Positions 1 to 6,955 of a DNA stretch of 29,710 bases are shown in pieces. The translations under genes were made by a program, and so were the position numbers. Under the pieces are notes generated by a model that had not been told where the DNA came from, made no database searches, and saw only the letters and a program-made list of their open reading frames with translations. Position 1 is the first letter of the stretch; the number at the start of each line of letters is the position of its first letter. The DNA comes from a virus. The stretch covers positions 1-29,710 of the IMG/VR virus record IMGVR_UViG_3300007960_004813. One strand, written 5' to 3'.

Positions 1-1158
1 CCGGGGGCCGTCGACGCCGTCCAGGTGATGACGGTCATCGAGGATCGCAGGCTGCAGGAGGAACTCGTCGACCGCGAGGGGCTGCGCTCGATGCTCGCGA
101 GCGTCCCGTCTACAGCATACGCTGAGACGCACGTGAACGCCGTTCTGGAGGGCGCGCGTCGTCGCCGCCTGTCCGATGCCCTTGTGCGCGCCCAAGCCGC
201 CATAGGCCACGGGGAGAAGGCTGGCAACGTCATGCGCCAGTTGGACGAGGATCTGCAGACCGCCCACGCCGCACGTGGCGAGACGGATCTGGTGGTCTCG
301 CGTGACGCGGACAAGATGTTCCGGGGCCAGTTGCAGCAGCGCGTCAGCCAGACGGATGGCGCGAGGCTCATCGATACTCCGATCCCGGCCCTGACGCAGC
401 TACTCGGCGGCGGATTGTCCGGCGGCGAGATGGTGATCGTGGCGGGTCGCGCCGCGATGGGCAAGTCGGTGTTCGCCGAGTGCATGGCCGAGCAGGCATG
501 CCAGCATGGGTCGGTGCTGTACTGCAGCCTGGAGATGACCTCGGATCAGATGGTGCAGCGCGCCTACCAGCGATTCTCCGAGCAGCCGATCCCTGACGCT
601 CGCACCGCCTACGGGGCCAGCGCGCAGGCAGTCCTGGCCGTTAGCGAGTCGGTGTCGACGCGGATCAGGAGCCGGAACATCTACTACATGGACAAGACCG
701 ACGTGGACTTCCAGGCGATTCATGCTGCGGCGCTGTCGCTGCGCGCTCGGTCGTCGCTGTCGCTGGTGGTCGTCGACTACATCGGCCTGGTGCGCGAAGA
801 TCCGTCCGCGCGTAGCCGGCAGGAAGCCGTGAGCTCGCTGTCCCGCCGCCTGAAGCGAATGGCGCTGTCTCTCAAGATCCCGGTCATCGCTGTCGCGCAG
901 TTGAACCGCGAGCTTGAAAGACGCGACGATAAGCGCCCGAAGCTGTCGGATCTCCGGGAGTCGGGCGCTCTGGAACAGGATGCCGACCGCGTGTTGGCCG
1001 TCCATCGTCCGAGCTACTACGATCCTGGGTGCAATGAAACTGATAGGATCATTGTCCTTAAAAACCGATACGGTCAGACTGGCGAAGTCGGCGCCAGCTT
1101 TGAACCGAACAGAATGCGCTGGAGCGCGCTCAAGTTTTCCGACCATTCGATTCTGTAA
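1..1158 (+). CDS. dnaB: DnaB-type replicative DNA helicase, 5' end cut by window edge
   Basis: Ring helicase that unwinds the phage replication fork using NTP. The frame is open to the first base of the window, and the residues before the first possible start (GTG at 25) still align with the end of the DnaB N-terminal domain (VDAVQVMTVIEDRRLQEEL), so the true start lies outside. The RecA-like C-terminal domain is intact: Walker A GRAAMGKS at 445-468, then SLEMTSDQM, Walker B VVVDYIGLV around 766-792, the VAQLNREL stretch with sensor Gln near 898, and DLRESGALEQDADRV. A T7 phage would carry a gp4 primase-helicase here; no zinc-binding primase domain is visible in the part seen. The stop overlaps the start of the next small frame (TAATG). 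The DnaB family call is firm; the missing N-terminus is the only uncertainty. Confidence 0.95.
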   Translation, partial: PGAVDAVQVMTVIEDRRLQEELVDREGLRSMLASVPSTAYAETHVNAVLEGARRRRLSDALVRAQAAIGHGEKAGNVMRQLDEDLQTAHAARGETDLVVSRDADKMFRGQLQQRVSQTDGARLIDTPIPALTQLLGGGLSGGEMVIVAGRAAMGKSVFAECMAEQACQHGSVLYCSLEMTSDQMVQRAYQRFSEQPIPDARTAYGASAQAVLAVSESVSTRIRSRNIYYMDKTDVDFQAIHAAALSLRARSSLSLVVVDYIGLVREDPSARSRQEAVSSLSRRLKRMALSLKIPVIAVAQLNRELERRDDKRPKLSDLRESGALEQDADRVLAVHRPSYYDPGCNETDRIIVLKNRYGQTGEVGASFEPNRMRWSALKFSDHSIL

Positions 1159-1274
1159 TGAAGCACGTCCGCAAATACCTCAGCCTAGCTTTCTACTTCC
1201 TCGCCCAACTGCTTGCTCGCGTTAGCTGCGCGTGTGAGAAGTCCAGCTTGTACGTCGCCCCCAAGAGCAAATGA
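1158..1274 (+). CDS. 38-residue hydrophobic signal-like or membrane peptide
   Basis: A short frame that exactly fills the gap between helicase and GH10 gene: its ATG overlaps the helicase stop (TAATG) and its TGA overlaps the GH10 start (ATGA). This double overlap is the pattern of translationally coupled genes in this genome and is the main reason to call it real. The product has a basic start (MKHVRKY), a hydrophobic core (LSLAFYFLAQLLA, residues 8-20) and SCAC at 23-26, so it looks like a signal peptide or single membrane segment followed by a short polar tail. No good lipobox is present (Arg-Val-Ser precede the first Cys). It lies in a different frame from the GH10 gene. Its function is unknown; it may be a membrane peptide, or a detached export signal. 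It could also be chance. Confidence 0.45.
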   Translation: MKHVRKYLSLAFYFLAQLLARVSCACEKSSLYVAPKSK

Positions 1275-2248
1275 GTTGCGTCAACAAACGAACCATGTCT
1301 GGCAAGCCGCTGTTTGGCTACATGCAGCGCGTTGCCAGCAGGCACGTCGAGCCGATGTCATGCATGAGCAGGGCCAACGTTTCGCTCTGCGGCGTGTCCG
1401 GCAAGTGGCCGAGCATGCTGACGCGCGAGTCGGACAGCATCCTCGATTTAGACCTTAGCGATCTCGAGGAGTCTCTCGACCGCGCGCGTGATTTGGGCCA
1501 CAAGACCAAGTGGCACTTTGCTGTCGGCTTCAAGCCCAAGTGGGTTCCGGCGGAAGGCTACAGCTTGGCGTACCAAACGAAGCGCATCGAGGACAACCTC
1601 GCGTACATCGACACGGTCATGCGCGAGCTAGGCCACAAGATCGACATTGTCGACGCGATCAACGAGCCTCTGCAGCCGGACGGCTCGGGGTTCCGGCATA
1701 GCCCGAACCACGACAAGATTACCGTCGAGGAGATCGCCACGTACCTCAAGTACATCGACGCGCATCCTTGCCGTAAGACAAACCTGCAGATCGGCATCAA
1801 TGAGTACGGTGTTGAGCGCAATGGCCTGAAGCAGGACACGCTCTATCAACTCTGCCTGCAGTTGCGCGACGAGCTAGACGCGCCTCTGGATTACGTCGGC
1901 ATGCAATGCCACCTCGACGCGGCAGACCCGCCGAACCGAGATGAGTTGCAGCAGTCGTTCCAGCGCTTCGCCGACGCAGGGTTCGCCGTGCATATCACGG
2001 AGTTGGACATCCGCGTCGCCGGAGTGGATGCCTACAAGTTGCGCCGACAGGAGGAGGTCGCCGAGGATCTGCTGGTCGCCGCGCGTCGCGCCGGGGTGCA
2101 TTACGTAATCACCTGGGGTACGACCGACAATGACAGTTGGATCTACGCCAAACACGGCATTGACTACCCAGATGAGCAGCCGCTGCCGTATAATGTCCAG
2201 AATGCGCCGAAGCCATTCGGCCAAGCACTCGAAGCCCATACGAGGTGA
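1271..2248 (+). CDS. Glycoside hydrolase family 10 (endo-1,4-beta-xylanase-like) protein
   Basis: GH10 enzymes are (beta/alpha)8 barrels that cut beta-1,4-xylan with retention. The GH10 landmarks occur in the right order: DAINEPL with acid/base Glu132, GMQCHLD with the conserved His214, ITELDIR with nucleophile Glu244, WGTTDNDSW (Trp282) and a C-terminal PLPYN..PKP. The usual HTLVWH motif of strand 3 is diverged to WHFAVGF (81-87), so specificity may differ from xylan. At 325 residues it is about one catalytic domain, with a slightly short N-terminus, no signal peptide and no carbohydrate-binding module. The frame is closed by a TAG near 1223, so the ATG at 1271, coupled to the preceding peptide, is the best start; no strong Shine-Dalgarno is seen. 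It sits between helicase and exonuclease rather than with the tail genes. Family call is strong; the role in infection is unknown. Confidence 0.88.
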   Translation: MSCVNKRTMSGKPLFGYMQRVASRHVEPMSCMSRANVSLCGVSGKWPSMLTRESDSILDLDLSDLEESLDRARDLGHKTKWHFAVGFKPKWVPAEGYSLAYQTKRIEDNLAYIDTVMRELGHKIDIVDAINEPLQPDGSGFRHSPNHDKITVEEIATYLKYIDAHPCRKTNLQIGINEYGVERNGLKQDTLYQLCLQLRDELDAPLDYVGMQCHLDAADPPNRDELQQSFQRFADAGFAVHITELDIRVAGVDAYKLRRQEEVAEDLLVAARRAGVHYVITWGTTDNDSWIYAKHGIDYPDEQPLPYNVQNAPKPFGQALEAHTR

Positions 2249-2250
2249 CG

Positions 2251-3090
2251 ATGACACAGAAAGAGCAAAGCAAACAATCAGTCGGCGCGAAGCGCTACGT
2301 CGAGGTCATGGATCCCGACGTTTATCACAGTCAGCCTGAGATCAGCAAGTCTGGTCTCGACATGATTGCGAAAGCCCCGCGCCTCTACCATTGGCATCAC
2401 ATCGACCCAGATGGTGAGCCGCTGAAGCAGACTCCGGCGATGGAGTTGGGCGAGTACGTCCACGTCGCAACGCTGGAGCCGGATCGCTGGCAGTCGCGCT
2501 ACATTTGTGCGCCCAAGTTCGACCGACGCACCAAGGCTGGCAAGGAGCAAGCCGCGCAGTTTGAGCTTGAGAACGAGGGCAAGATCGTCGTGCCATCCGA
2601 CATGTACGATCACGCCAACCGCAGCGCCGACGCTGTGCGCGAGCATCCGCATGCCGGCGATCTACTGATGCTGCCTGGCAGGGCAGAGGTCTCGATGTTC
2701 TCCGAGCATGAGGAGACGGGCGTCGGCATTCGCGGTCGCGCGGACTACATCCTTGACGGCTCGTCGAGCATCATTGACCTGAAGACAACTCGCGACGCAT
2801 CGGCGCGCAAGTTCTACTACTCGGTGCGCGACTACCGCTACGACGTGCAAGCAGCGTTCTACCTGGATCTGCTTAGCCACTTCCGCGAGGAGGTAGGCAC
2901 GTTCTATTGGGTGGCTGTCGAGCCGCGTCCGCCGTATATGGTCAGCCTTTATTGGGCTGGTCAGGATATGGTCAACGCAGGTCGCGAAAAATACTACCGC
3001 GATCTGCTTAGCTACAAAGTGTGCCTTGAGACCAACACATGGCCGGGGTACGTCGCAAGTCAAGAGTTGAACCTGGAGGTTCCAAAGTGA
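2251..3090 (+). CDS. RecE/ExoVIII-like PD-(D/E)XK exonuclease
   Basis: Predicted 5'-3' double-strand DNA exonuclease that exposes single strands for the RecT-like protein encoded next. It begins with the family-typical YHSQPEISKSGLDMIAKAP, then GEYVHVATLEP (His71), a core AEVSMF (Glu146), RADYI (Asp165), IDLKTT (Asp176-x-Lys178) and YDVQAAFYLD with the motif Gln200, which together form the RecB-type nuclease site. The product is 279 residues, normal for phage ExoVIII-like nucleases. I chose ATG 2251, which follows GAGGTGA closely; a GTG at 2245 overlapping the GH10 stop would add two residues. It is followed without a gap by the annealing protein, the standard phage exonuclease-annealase pair. 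Confidence 0.9.
   Translation: MTQKEQSKQSVGAKRYVEVMDPDVYHSQPEISKSGLDMIAKAPRLYHWHHIDPDGEPLKQTPAMELGEYVHVATLEPDRWQSRYICAPKFDRRTKAGKEQAAQFELENEGKIVVPSDMYDHANRSADAVREHPHAGDLLMLPGRAEVSMFSEHEETGVGIRGRADYILDGSSSIIDLKTTRDASARKFYYSVRDYRYDVQAAFYLDLLSHFREEVGTFYWVAVEPRPPYMVSLYWAGQDMVNAGREKYYRDLLSYKVCLETNTWPGYVASQELNLEVPK
3075..3080 (+). promoter_or_regulatory. Ribosome binding site GGAGGT setting the RecT-like start
   Basis: A full GGAGGT lies six bases before the GTG at 3087 and inside the end of the exonuclease gene. It favours GTG 3087, which overlaps the exonuclease stop (GTGA), over an earlier in-frame start at 3039 that would add 16 residues not expected in the RecT family. Confidence 0.75.
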
Positions 3091-3743
3091 CACAGATTGA
3101 GCAAGTCAAAGAGCAGGCGCGGATCATCGCGTCGTCATCCCTCGTCCCAAAGCAATATCACGGGAAGCCCCAGGATTGCTTCATCGCGCTGCAGGCAGCT
3201 AACAGGCTCGGGTGCGACCCGATGCTGTTCATGCAGCAGACCTACGTGCTGCACGGCAAGCCGGCAATGACGGCTAAGTTCCAGATCGCACTAGCGAACA
3301 ACTCGCCGCGCATCCGTGGCGGCATCCGCTGGAACATCAGCGAGAAGGGTGACTATTCGTGCGAGGCGACATGCGCCGAGACGGGTGAGATCCTGCAGGG
3401 TCCGATCTGCAATCTTGAACTGGCAAAGGCAGAGAACTGGACGAAGAACGGTAAGTACCGCACGATGCCGGATCTGATGCTGCGCTACCGTGCGGCGACG
3501 ATGTTCATCGCGCTCTATCTGCCGGAGACCACCATGGGATTCCAGTCGGTCGAGGAGGTGCAGGACGTGCAAGCGTCGCAGACGCCGATGACCTCGCTGC
3601 CGCCGGATCTCAAGCCGGAGCAGGCCGCTGCGCCCCCGGCTATTGAAGAGCCTAAGGTTGAGGATCTCTCAGAAGGCGCTCGCGAAATCGTCGACGCCGT
3701 GCTGGCGGAAGACGCCAAGGTCGAGCAGAAAGACTTGATCTAG
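3087..3743 (+). CDS. RecT-like single-strand annealing protein
   Basis: Binds single-stranded DNA made by the exonuclease and anneals complementary strands. The 218-residue product has the RecT layout: KPQDCFIALQAANRLGCDP, LHGKPAMTAKFQIALAN, a beta-rich middle with CEATCAETGE, WTKNGKYRTMPDLMLRYRAA and an end of the core MGFQSVEEVQDV. The last 50 or so residues are Pro/Ala/Glu-rich and probably flexible. It starts at a GTG behind a strong Shine-Dalgarno and overlaps the exonuclease stop. Its own stop TAG falls in a CTAG palindrome shared with the stop of the opposite-strand gene downstream. Family call is confident; the exact biochemical partner is inferred from gene order. Confidence 0.88.
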   Translation: MTQIEQVKEQARIIASSSLVPKQYHGKPQDCFIALQAANRLGCDPMLFMQQTYVLHGKPAMTAKFQIALANNSPRIRGGIRWNISEKGDYSCEATCAETGEILQGPICNLELAKAENWTKNGKYRTMPDLMLRYRAATMFIALYLPETTMGFQSVEEVQDVQASQTPMTSLPPDLKPEQAAAPPAIEEPKVEDLSEGAREIVDAVLAEDAKVEQKDLI

Positions 3744-4000
3744 CAGTTCCACTTCTTGAGGGCCAAGTTGATGCGAGACTTCGGATCGCGCTTCGTCTTT
3801 TCGCTAGTCAGCTTGGCCTTCATACCTTTCATCCGCGCACAGAAACTCTTGCGACGCTTGGCATCCTTCGACCCCTTCTTGGGCTTACCCGTCACCGGGG
3901 CCTTGAGATTCGAGCCAGTTTCACGGTTGTACTTGCGGCGACCAGCGGCGGTTAGTCCACCAGTTCGCGACTTGTGCTTGCCGATTTTGAGAGAGACCAT
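3740..4000 (-). CDS. Small basic phage protein (DUF6321-like), only minus-strand gene
   Basis: An 86-residue, strongly basic protein with the recognisable signature SRTGGLTAAGRRKYNRETGS, then NLKAPVT, RRKSFCARMKGMK and the invariant-looking end ALKKWNC. From memory this matches small phage proteins annotated as DUF6321; the function is unknown, and the charge suggests nucleic-acid binding. ATG 4000 is chosen because the conserved part begins a few residues later; a GTG at 4054 would add 18 unrelated-looking residues. It has no clear Shine-Dalgarno. It converges with the RecT-like gene, sharing a four-base CTAG for both stops, and diverges from the RuvC-like gene with only 15 bases between starts. 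Every other gene in the window is on the plus strand, so its transcription must be separate. Confidence 0.8.
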   Translation of the reverse strand: MVSLKIGKHKSRTGGLTAAGRRKYNRETGSNLKAPVTGKPKKGSKDAKRRKSFCARMKGMKAKLTSEKTKRDPKSRINLALKKWNC

Positions 4001-4015
4001 AGATTGAAGTCTAAC

Positions 4016-4504
4016 ATGCGATTCATCGGAATCGACCCCGGCAAGACCGGCCACATCGCCGTCATTGACGAGACCGGCGAGTTCCTACACGACTCCAAGA
4101 TGCCCCTCATCGACGGGGAGCTTGCTTGCTCAGTTATGGAAGCTCATTTGCTCGGCGCGCGCTGCGTCGCGCTGGAGCAGGTGCAAGCGATGCCCGGTGG
4201 TGGAGTTCGCCGACCGGGCATCGTGTCCACCTTTAACTTCGGGAAGATCTTCGGAGAGACCCTCGCCTGCGCTAAAATGTGCAGCGTCAAGATCCTGCGA
4301 CCCAGGCCGCAGGAATGGCAAAAGCTGATCTACGGAGGCCGCAAGAAAGGCCAAGATCCCAAAGAGGTCAGTCGGGCTGTCGCCGCCGAGCGACACCCAT
4401 CCATCGCCGACCGCTTTCAAACTAAGGTTTCAGCCGGCCTCGCGGACGCGCTGCACCTTGCTGAGTACGCGCGGCGGCTAACCCTGTACGACGAAGAGAA
4501 ATGA
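4016..4504 (+). CDS. RuvC-like Holliday junction resolvase
   Basis: Predicted structure-specific endonuclease of the RNase H/RuvC fold, likely to cut branched DNA made during recombination and before packaging. The 162-residue product opens with MRFIGIDPG (catalytic Asp7), has Glu54 in CVALEQVQAM and Asp144 in GLADALHLAE, the expected three acidic positions. The first Asp of the usual C-terminal pair of acids in bacterial RuvC is a Gly (141) here. ATG 4016 is preferred to an upstream start at 3974 because the conserved domain begins directly at this Met. It overlaps the SSB start by ATGA, which indicates co-translation. Confidence 0.85.
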   Translation: MRFIGIDPGKTGHIAVIDETGEFLHDSKMPLIDGELACSVMEAHLLGARCVALEQVQAMPGGGVRRPGIVSTFNFGKIFGETLACAKMCSVKILRPRPQEWQKLIYGGRKKGQDPKEVSRAVAAERHPSIADRFQTKVSAGLADALHLAEYARRLTLYDEEK

Positions 4505-4920
4505 GCTACAACCGCGTCATTCTGATGGGCAATCTCACTCGAGATCCCGAAACCAGCCAGAGCAAGTCTGGCATGACCATCTGCAAGGCCGGCCTCGCTG
4601 TCAACGAGCGCATGCCGGACGGGCAAGGTGGATACAAAGACGAGGCGTCGTTCTTCGATGCCGTCCTCTTTGGCAAGCGAGCTGAGGCGTTTGCGCGCTT
4701 CATGCAGAAAGGCAAGCCCTGCCTGATCGAAGGCAAGCTGCGACAGAGCCGCTGGCAAGACAAGGAGTCGGGCAAGTCTCGATCCAAGGTCGAGGTCATC
4801 GTCGACAGTTGGGAGTTTGTCGGGTCAAAGGGCGAGGATAGTCGAGGGGACTCCGTCCAGCGGGCTTTCGGTGGCACTCCGCAACCGGCAGCAGCTTTCG
4901 GAGACGACGTTCCGTTCTAG
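4501..4920 (+). CDS. ssb: Single-stranded DNA-binding protein
   Basis: Coats single-stranded DNA at the fork and during recombination. The 139-residue protein starts with the classic MSYNRVILMGNLTRDPE, has the OB-fold stretches FFDAVLFGKRAEAFARFMQKG and CLIEGKLRQSRWQDKESGK with W/F residues used for base stacking, a Gly/Pro/Gln-containing linker, and the acidic tip DDVPF that in bacterial SSBs docks partner proteins. It overlaps the RuvC-like stop by ATGA and is the last gene before a strong terminator, closing the replication module. Confidence 0.95.
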   Translation: MSYNRVILMGNLTRDPETSQSKSGMTICKAGLAVNERMPDGQGGYKDEASFFDAVLFGKRAEAFARFMQKGKPCLIEGKLRQSRWQDKESGKSRSKVEVIVDSWEFVGSKGEDSRGDSVQRAFGGTPQPAAAFGDDVPF

Positions 4921-4937
4921 AGAGAAAGTGTTTTCCT

Positions 4938-4974
4938 ACGGGCCTTCCTGATAAGGGGAGGCTCGTTTTCTTTT
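4938..4974 (+). terminator. Rho-independent terminator after ssb
   Basis: An 11-bp stem (4938-4948 with 4956-4966, including two G-T wobbles) closes a 7-base loop TGATAAG and runs into TTTTCTTTT. The stem core is GCCTTCC paired with GGGAGGC. It separates the replication module from the particle module and points along the plus strand. Confidence 0.8.
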
Positions 4975-5029
4975 CCACGGACGCAACTTTATATGCCACA
5001 GTTACTTGCGCTCGATATACGATCCCACT

Positions 5030-5212
5030 ATGAGCGAAGCAGGGTTTCCCTTGGTCTCAAAGGAACTCGTCGAGAAGTTGGAGGAGCTTTTTCCGCCCCA
5101 ATGCATCGGCGAAAATCAGAGTTTCGATAACGCCCACCGATACGCCGGGATGGTGTTCATCGTGCAGTTCCTCCGCAACCAGTACGAGAAGCAAGTAGAT
5201 GTGCCTCGGTAG
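5030..5212 (+). CDS. Small protein of unknown function before the portal gene
   Basis: A 60-residue product, MSEAGFPLVSKELVEKLEELFPP with a central helix-like NAHRYAGMVFIVQFLRNQYEKQ. It resembles the small proteins often encoded just before the portal in T7-like podoviruses, but I do not recognise a function. ATG 5030 is preferred over an in-frame TTG at 5006. It is the first gene after the terminator, in a gap of about 110 bases that must also hold the start of late transcription, and it overlaps the next gene by 14 bases. Confidence 0.65.
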   Translation: MSEAGFPLVSKELVEKLEELFPPQCIGENQSFDNAHRYAGMVFIVQFLRNQYEKQVDVPR

Positions 5213-5393
5213 TTCCTCCATCCGCGCCCCGCAGCCAGCCCCTCCGGCTCCCCCGCCTGCCACGAAGCCGGCGGAAGAGATCACGACTGGCGATGTACGT
5301 AAGCGCAGGAAGCGGCAGGAACAGACGGGCTTCGCTCTACGCATTCCCCGCCCTCAAGGCTTGGGCTCGGGCGGTAGCGGCGCCAACTACTAA
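5199..5393 (+). CDS. Small proline-rich protein before the portal gene
   Basis: A 64-residue product starting MCLGSSS, with a Pro/Ala-rich stretch (PQPAPPAPPPATKPA), a basic cluster RKRRKRQEQ and a Gly/Ser-rich end. Short proteins of this build, Pro-rich then basic, are common directly ahead of podovirus portal genes and have no established role. Its TAA shares a base with the portal ATG (TAATG) and its start lies within the end of the preceding gene, so the three are probably translated together. Coding status rests on position and build. Confidence 0.6.
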   Translation: MCLGSSSIRAPQPAPPAPPPATKPAEEITTGDVRKRRKRQEQTGFALRIPRPQGLGSGGSGANY

Positions 5394-6952
5394 TGCATCA
5401 GCAGGGATCGATCGCAGGCCAGTATCAGCGCATGTGCGCTGATCGTGAGCATTTCCTGGACCGAGCGCGAGACTGCTCGGCGGTCACCATCCCGACCGTC
5501 GTGCCGCCAGAGGGGTTCGTGCAATCGAGCGACATCCACGTCCCGTTCCAGGGCCTGGGCGCGCGCGGTGTCAACAACCTGAGCTCGACCCTTCTGCTGA
5601 GCATCCTCCCTCCGTCGAGTCCGTTCTTTCGGCTCACGCTAACCCCGGAGGCTAGGGCATTAGTCGGCGAAGACCATGAGGCTCTTGCAGAAATCGACAC
5701 AGCCCTGAGTCTCCGGGAACAGGCCGTCATGCGCGAGATCGAGCGCCAGGGTTTGCGTAACCCGCTGCACTCGGCTCTGCGTCACTTGCTCATCTCCGGC
5801 AACGTGGTGATCTACCATCGCCCGGAGGGTGGGTTCCGCCTGTTCCCCTTAGATAGTTTCGTCATCAAGCGCAGCGGTCGCGGAGAGATCGAGTGCCTGA
5901 TTACGCACGAAACGGTTAGCGTCGAAGACCTGCGCGGCCAGTTGGCAGAGGAAGAGATGGCGGCTATCGAGGTATCCCCCGCTGGGCAGAGCGCGATGAA
6001 GCGCCACGGCGACCTCGATATGTACTGCCGGATCGAACGCCGTGACGGCGGGTACGTCAAGGAACTTGAAGTCGCCGGCACAAAGATCGACAGCGCCGAC
6101 TATGAGTGGGGCGCCGACGATTCGTTGCCGTACCTGGCTCCGCGCATGATCACCATCGATGGTGAGGCGTATGGCCGTAGCTACGTCGAGGAGTACCTCG
6201 GAGAACTTCGGTCACTCGAGGGCCTGCAGCAGGCTATCGTCAGCGCGAGCGCCGCAGCCGCCAAGGTTTTGTTCCTGGTCGATCCGTCTGGCTTGACCAG
6301 GCCGAAGGATCTTTCGGACACCCCGAACCTAGCCGTGCGCTCCGGGCGCGCCGCCGACGTGTCGACGCTGCAACTGCAGAAGTTTGCAGACATGCGCGTC
6401 GCGTTTGAGTCGATCCAGAACATCGAGCAGCGGCTTAGCTACGCATTCATGCTGGTCGAGGCTGGCATCCGAAACGCTGAGCGTGTGACCGCTGAAGAGG
6501 TGCGCCGTGTGCAGCAGGCTGTCGAGCGTCAACTCGGCGGCGTGTACAGCCTGATCAGCAGCGAGATCCAAGTCCCGTTGATCGAGCTCGTCATGGAGCA
6601 GATGAAGTCGGCGCTGCCAGAAGTTCCGACCAAGTACGTCGACAAGGTGATCATCACCGGGGTCGAGGCCCTGGGTCGCGCTGCAGACAGCGCGCGCCTG
6701 GACGCATTCATTGCCGGCGGACTGCAGACGTTCGGGCCGCAGTTTGTCGAGTACCTCAACATGCCGGAGTTTGCGCGCCGTCGCGCTGCGTCTCTGGGCA
6801 TCGAACACAAGGGACTCGTCAAGTCGGAAGAGCAACTGGCGCAGGAGCGGCAAATGGCTGCACAGGCGCAGGCTGCTCAGATGGCAAACCAGGAAGCGGT
6901 CGGCGTTGCGGGAGCCGTCGCGAAGGAAGCATTAACAACGCCGCAGGAGTAA
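5393..6952 (+). CDS. Portal protein (T7 gp8-like head-tail connector)
   Basis: Forms the dodecameric ring at one capsid vertex through which DNA is packaged and ejected and to which the tail attaches. The 519-residue length is normal for T7-like connectors. Family-typical features include an N-terminal helical part with RDCSAVTIPTVVPPEG, the NNLSSTLLLSILPPSSPFFRL segment, LRHLLISGNVVIYH followed by FPLDSFV, RNAERVTAEEVRRVQQAVER before the long helix, and a Gln/Ala-rich C-terminal end. It begins on the stop of the preceding small gene and is followed three bases later by the scaffold gene, the usual order. Confidence 0.93.
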   Translation: MHQQGSIAGQYQRMCADREHFLDRARDCSAVTIPTVVPPEGFVQSSDIHVPFQGLGARGVNNLSSTLLLSILPPSSPFFRLTLTPEARALVGEDHEALAEIDTALSLREQAVMREIERQGLRNPLHSALRHLLISGNVVIYHRPEGGFRLFPLDSFVIKRSGRGEIECLITHETVSVEDLRGQLAEEEMAAIEVSPAGQSAMKRHGDLDMYCRIERRDGGYVKELEVAGTKIDSADYEWGADDSLPYLAPRMITIDGEAYGRSYVEEYLGELRSLEGLQQAIVSASAAAAKVLFLVDPSGLTRPKDLSDTPNLAVRSGRAADVSTLQLQKFADMRVAFESIQNIEQRLSYAFMLVEAGIRNAERVTAEEVRRVQQAVERQLGGVYSLISSEIQVPLIELVMEQMKSALPEVPTKYVDKVIITGVEALGRAADSARLDAFIAGGLQTFGPQFVEYLNMPEFARRRAASLGIEHKGLVKSEEQLAQERQMAAQAQAAQMANQEAVGVAGAVAKEALTTPQE

Positions 6953-6955
6953 AGC

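Noticed and set aside
1213-1458. Plus-strand 81-codon frame overlapping the GH10 start
   Set aside because: It is out of phase with the clear GH10 protein and has an Arg/Ala/His-rich composition typical of a shadow frame.
4985-5029. Sigma-70-like promoter (TATATG or TATACG as -10)
   Set aside because: No matching -35 at proper spacing; the matches to consensus are only four of six, too weak to call.
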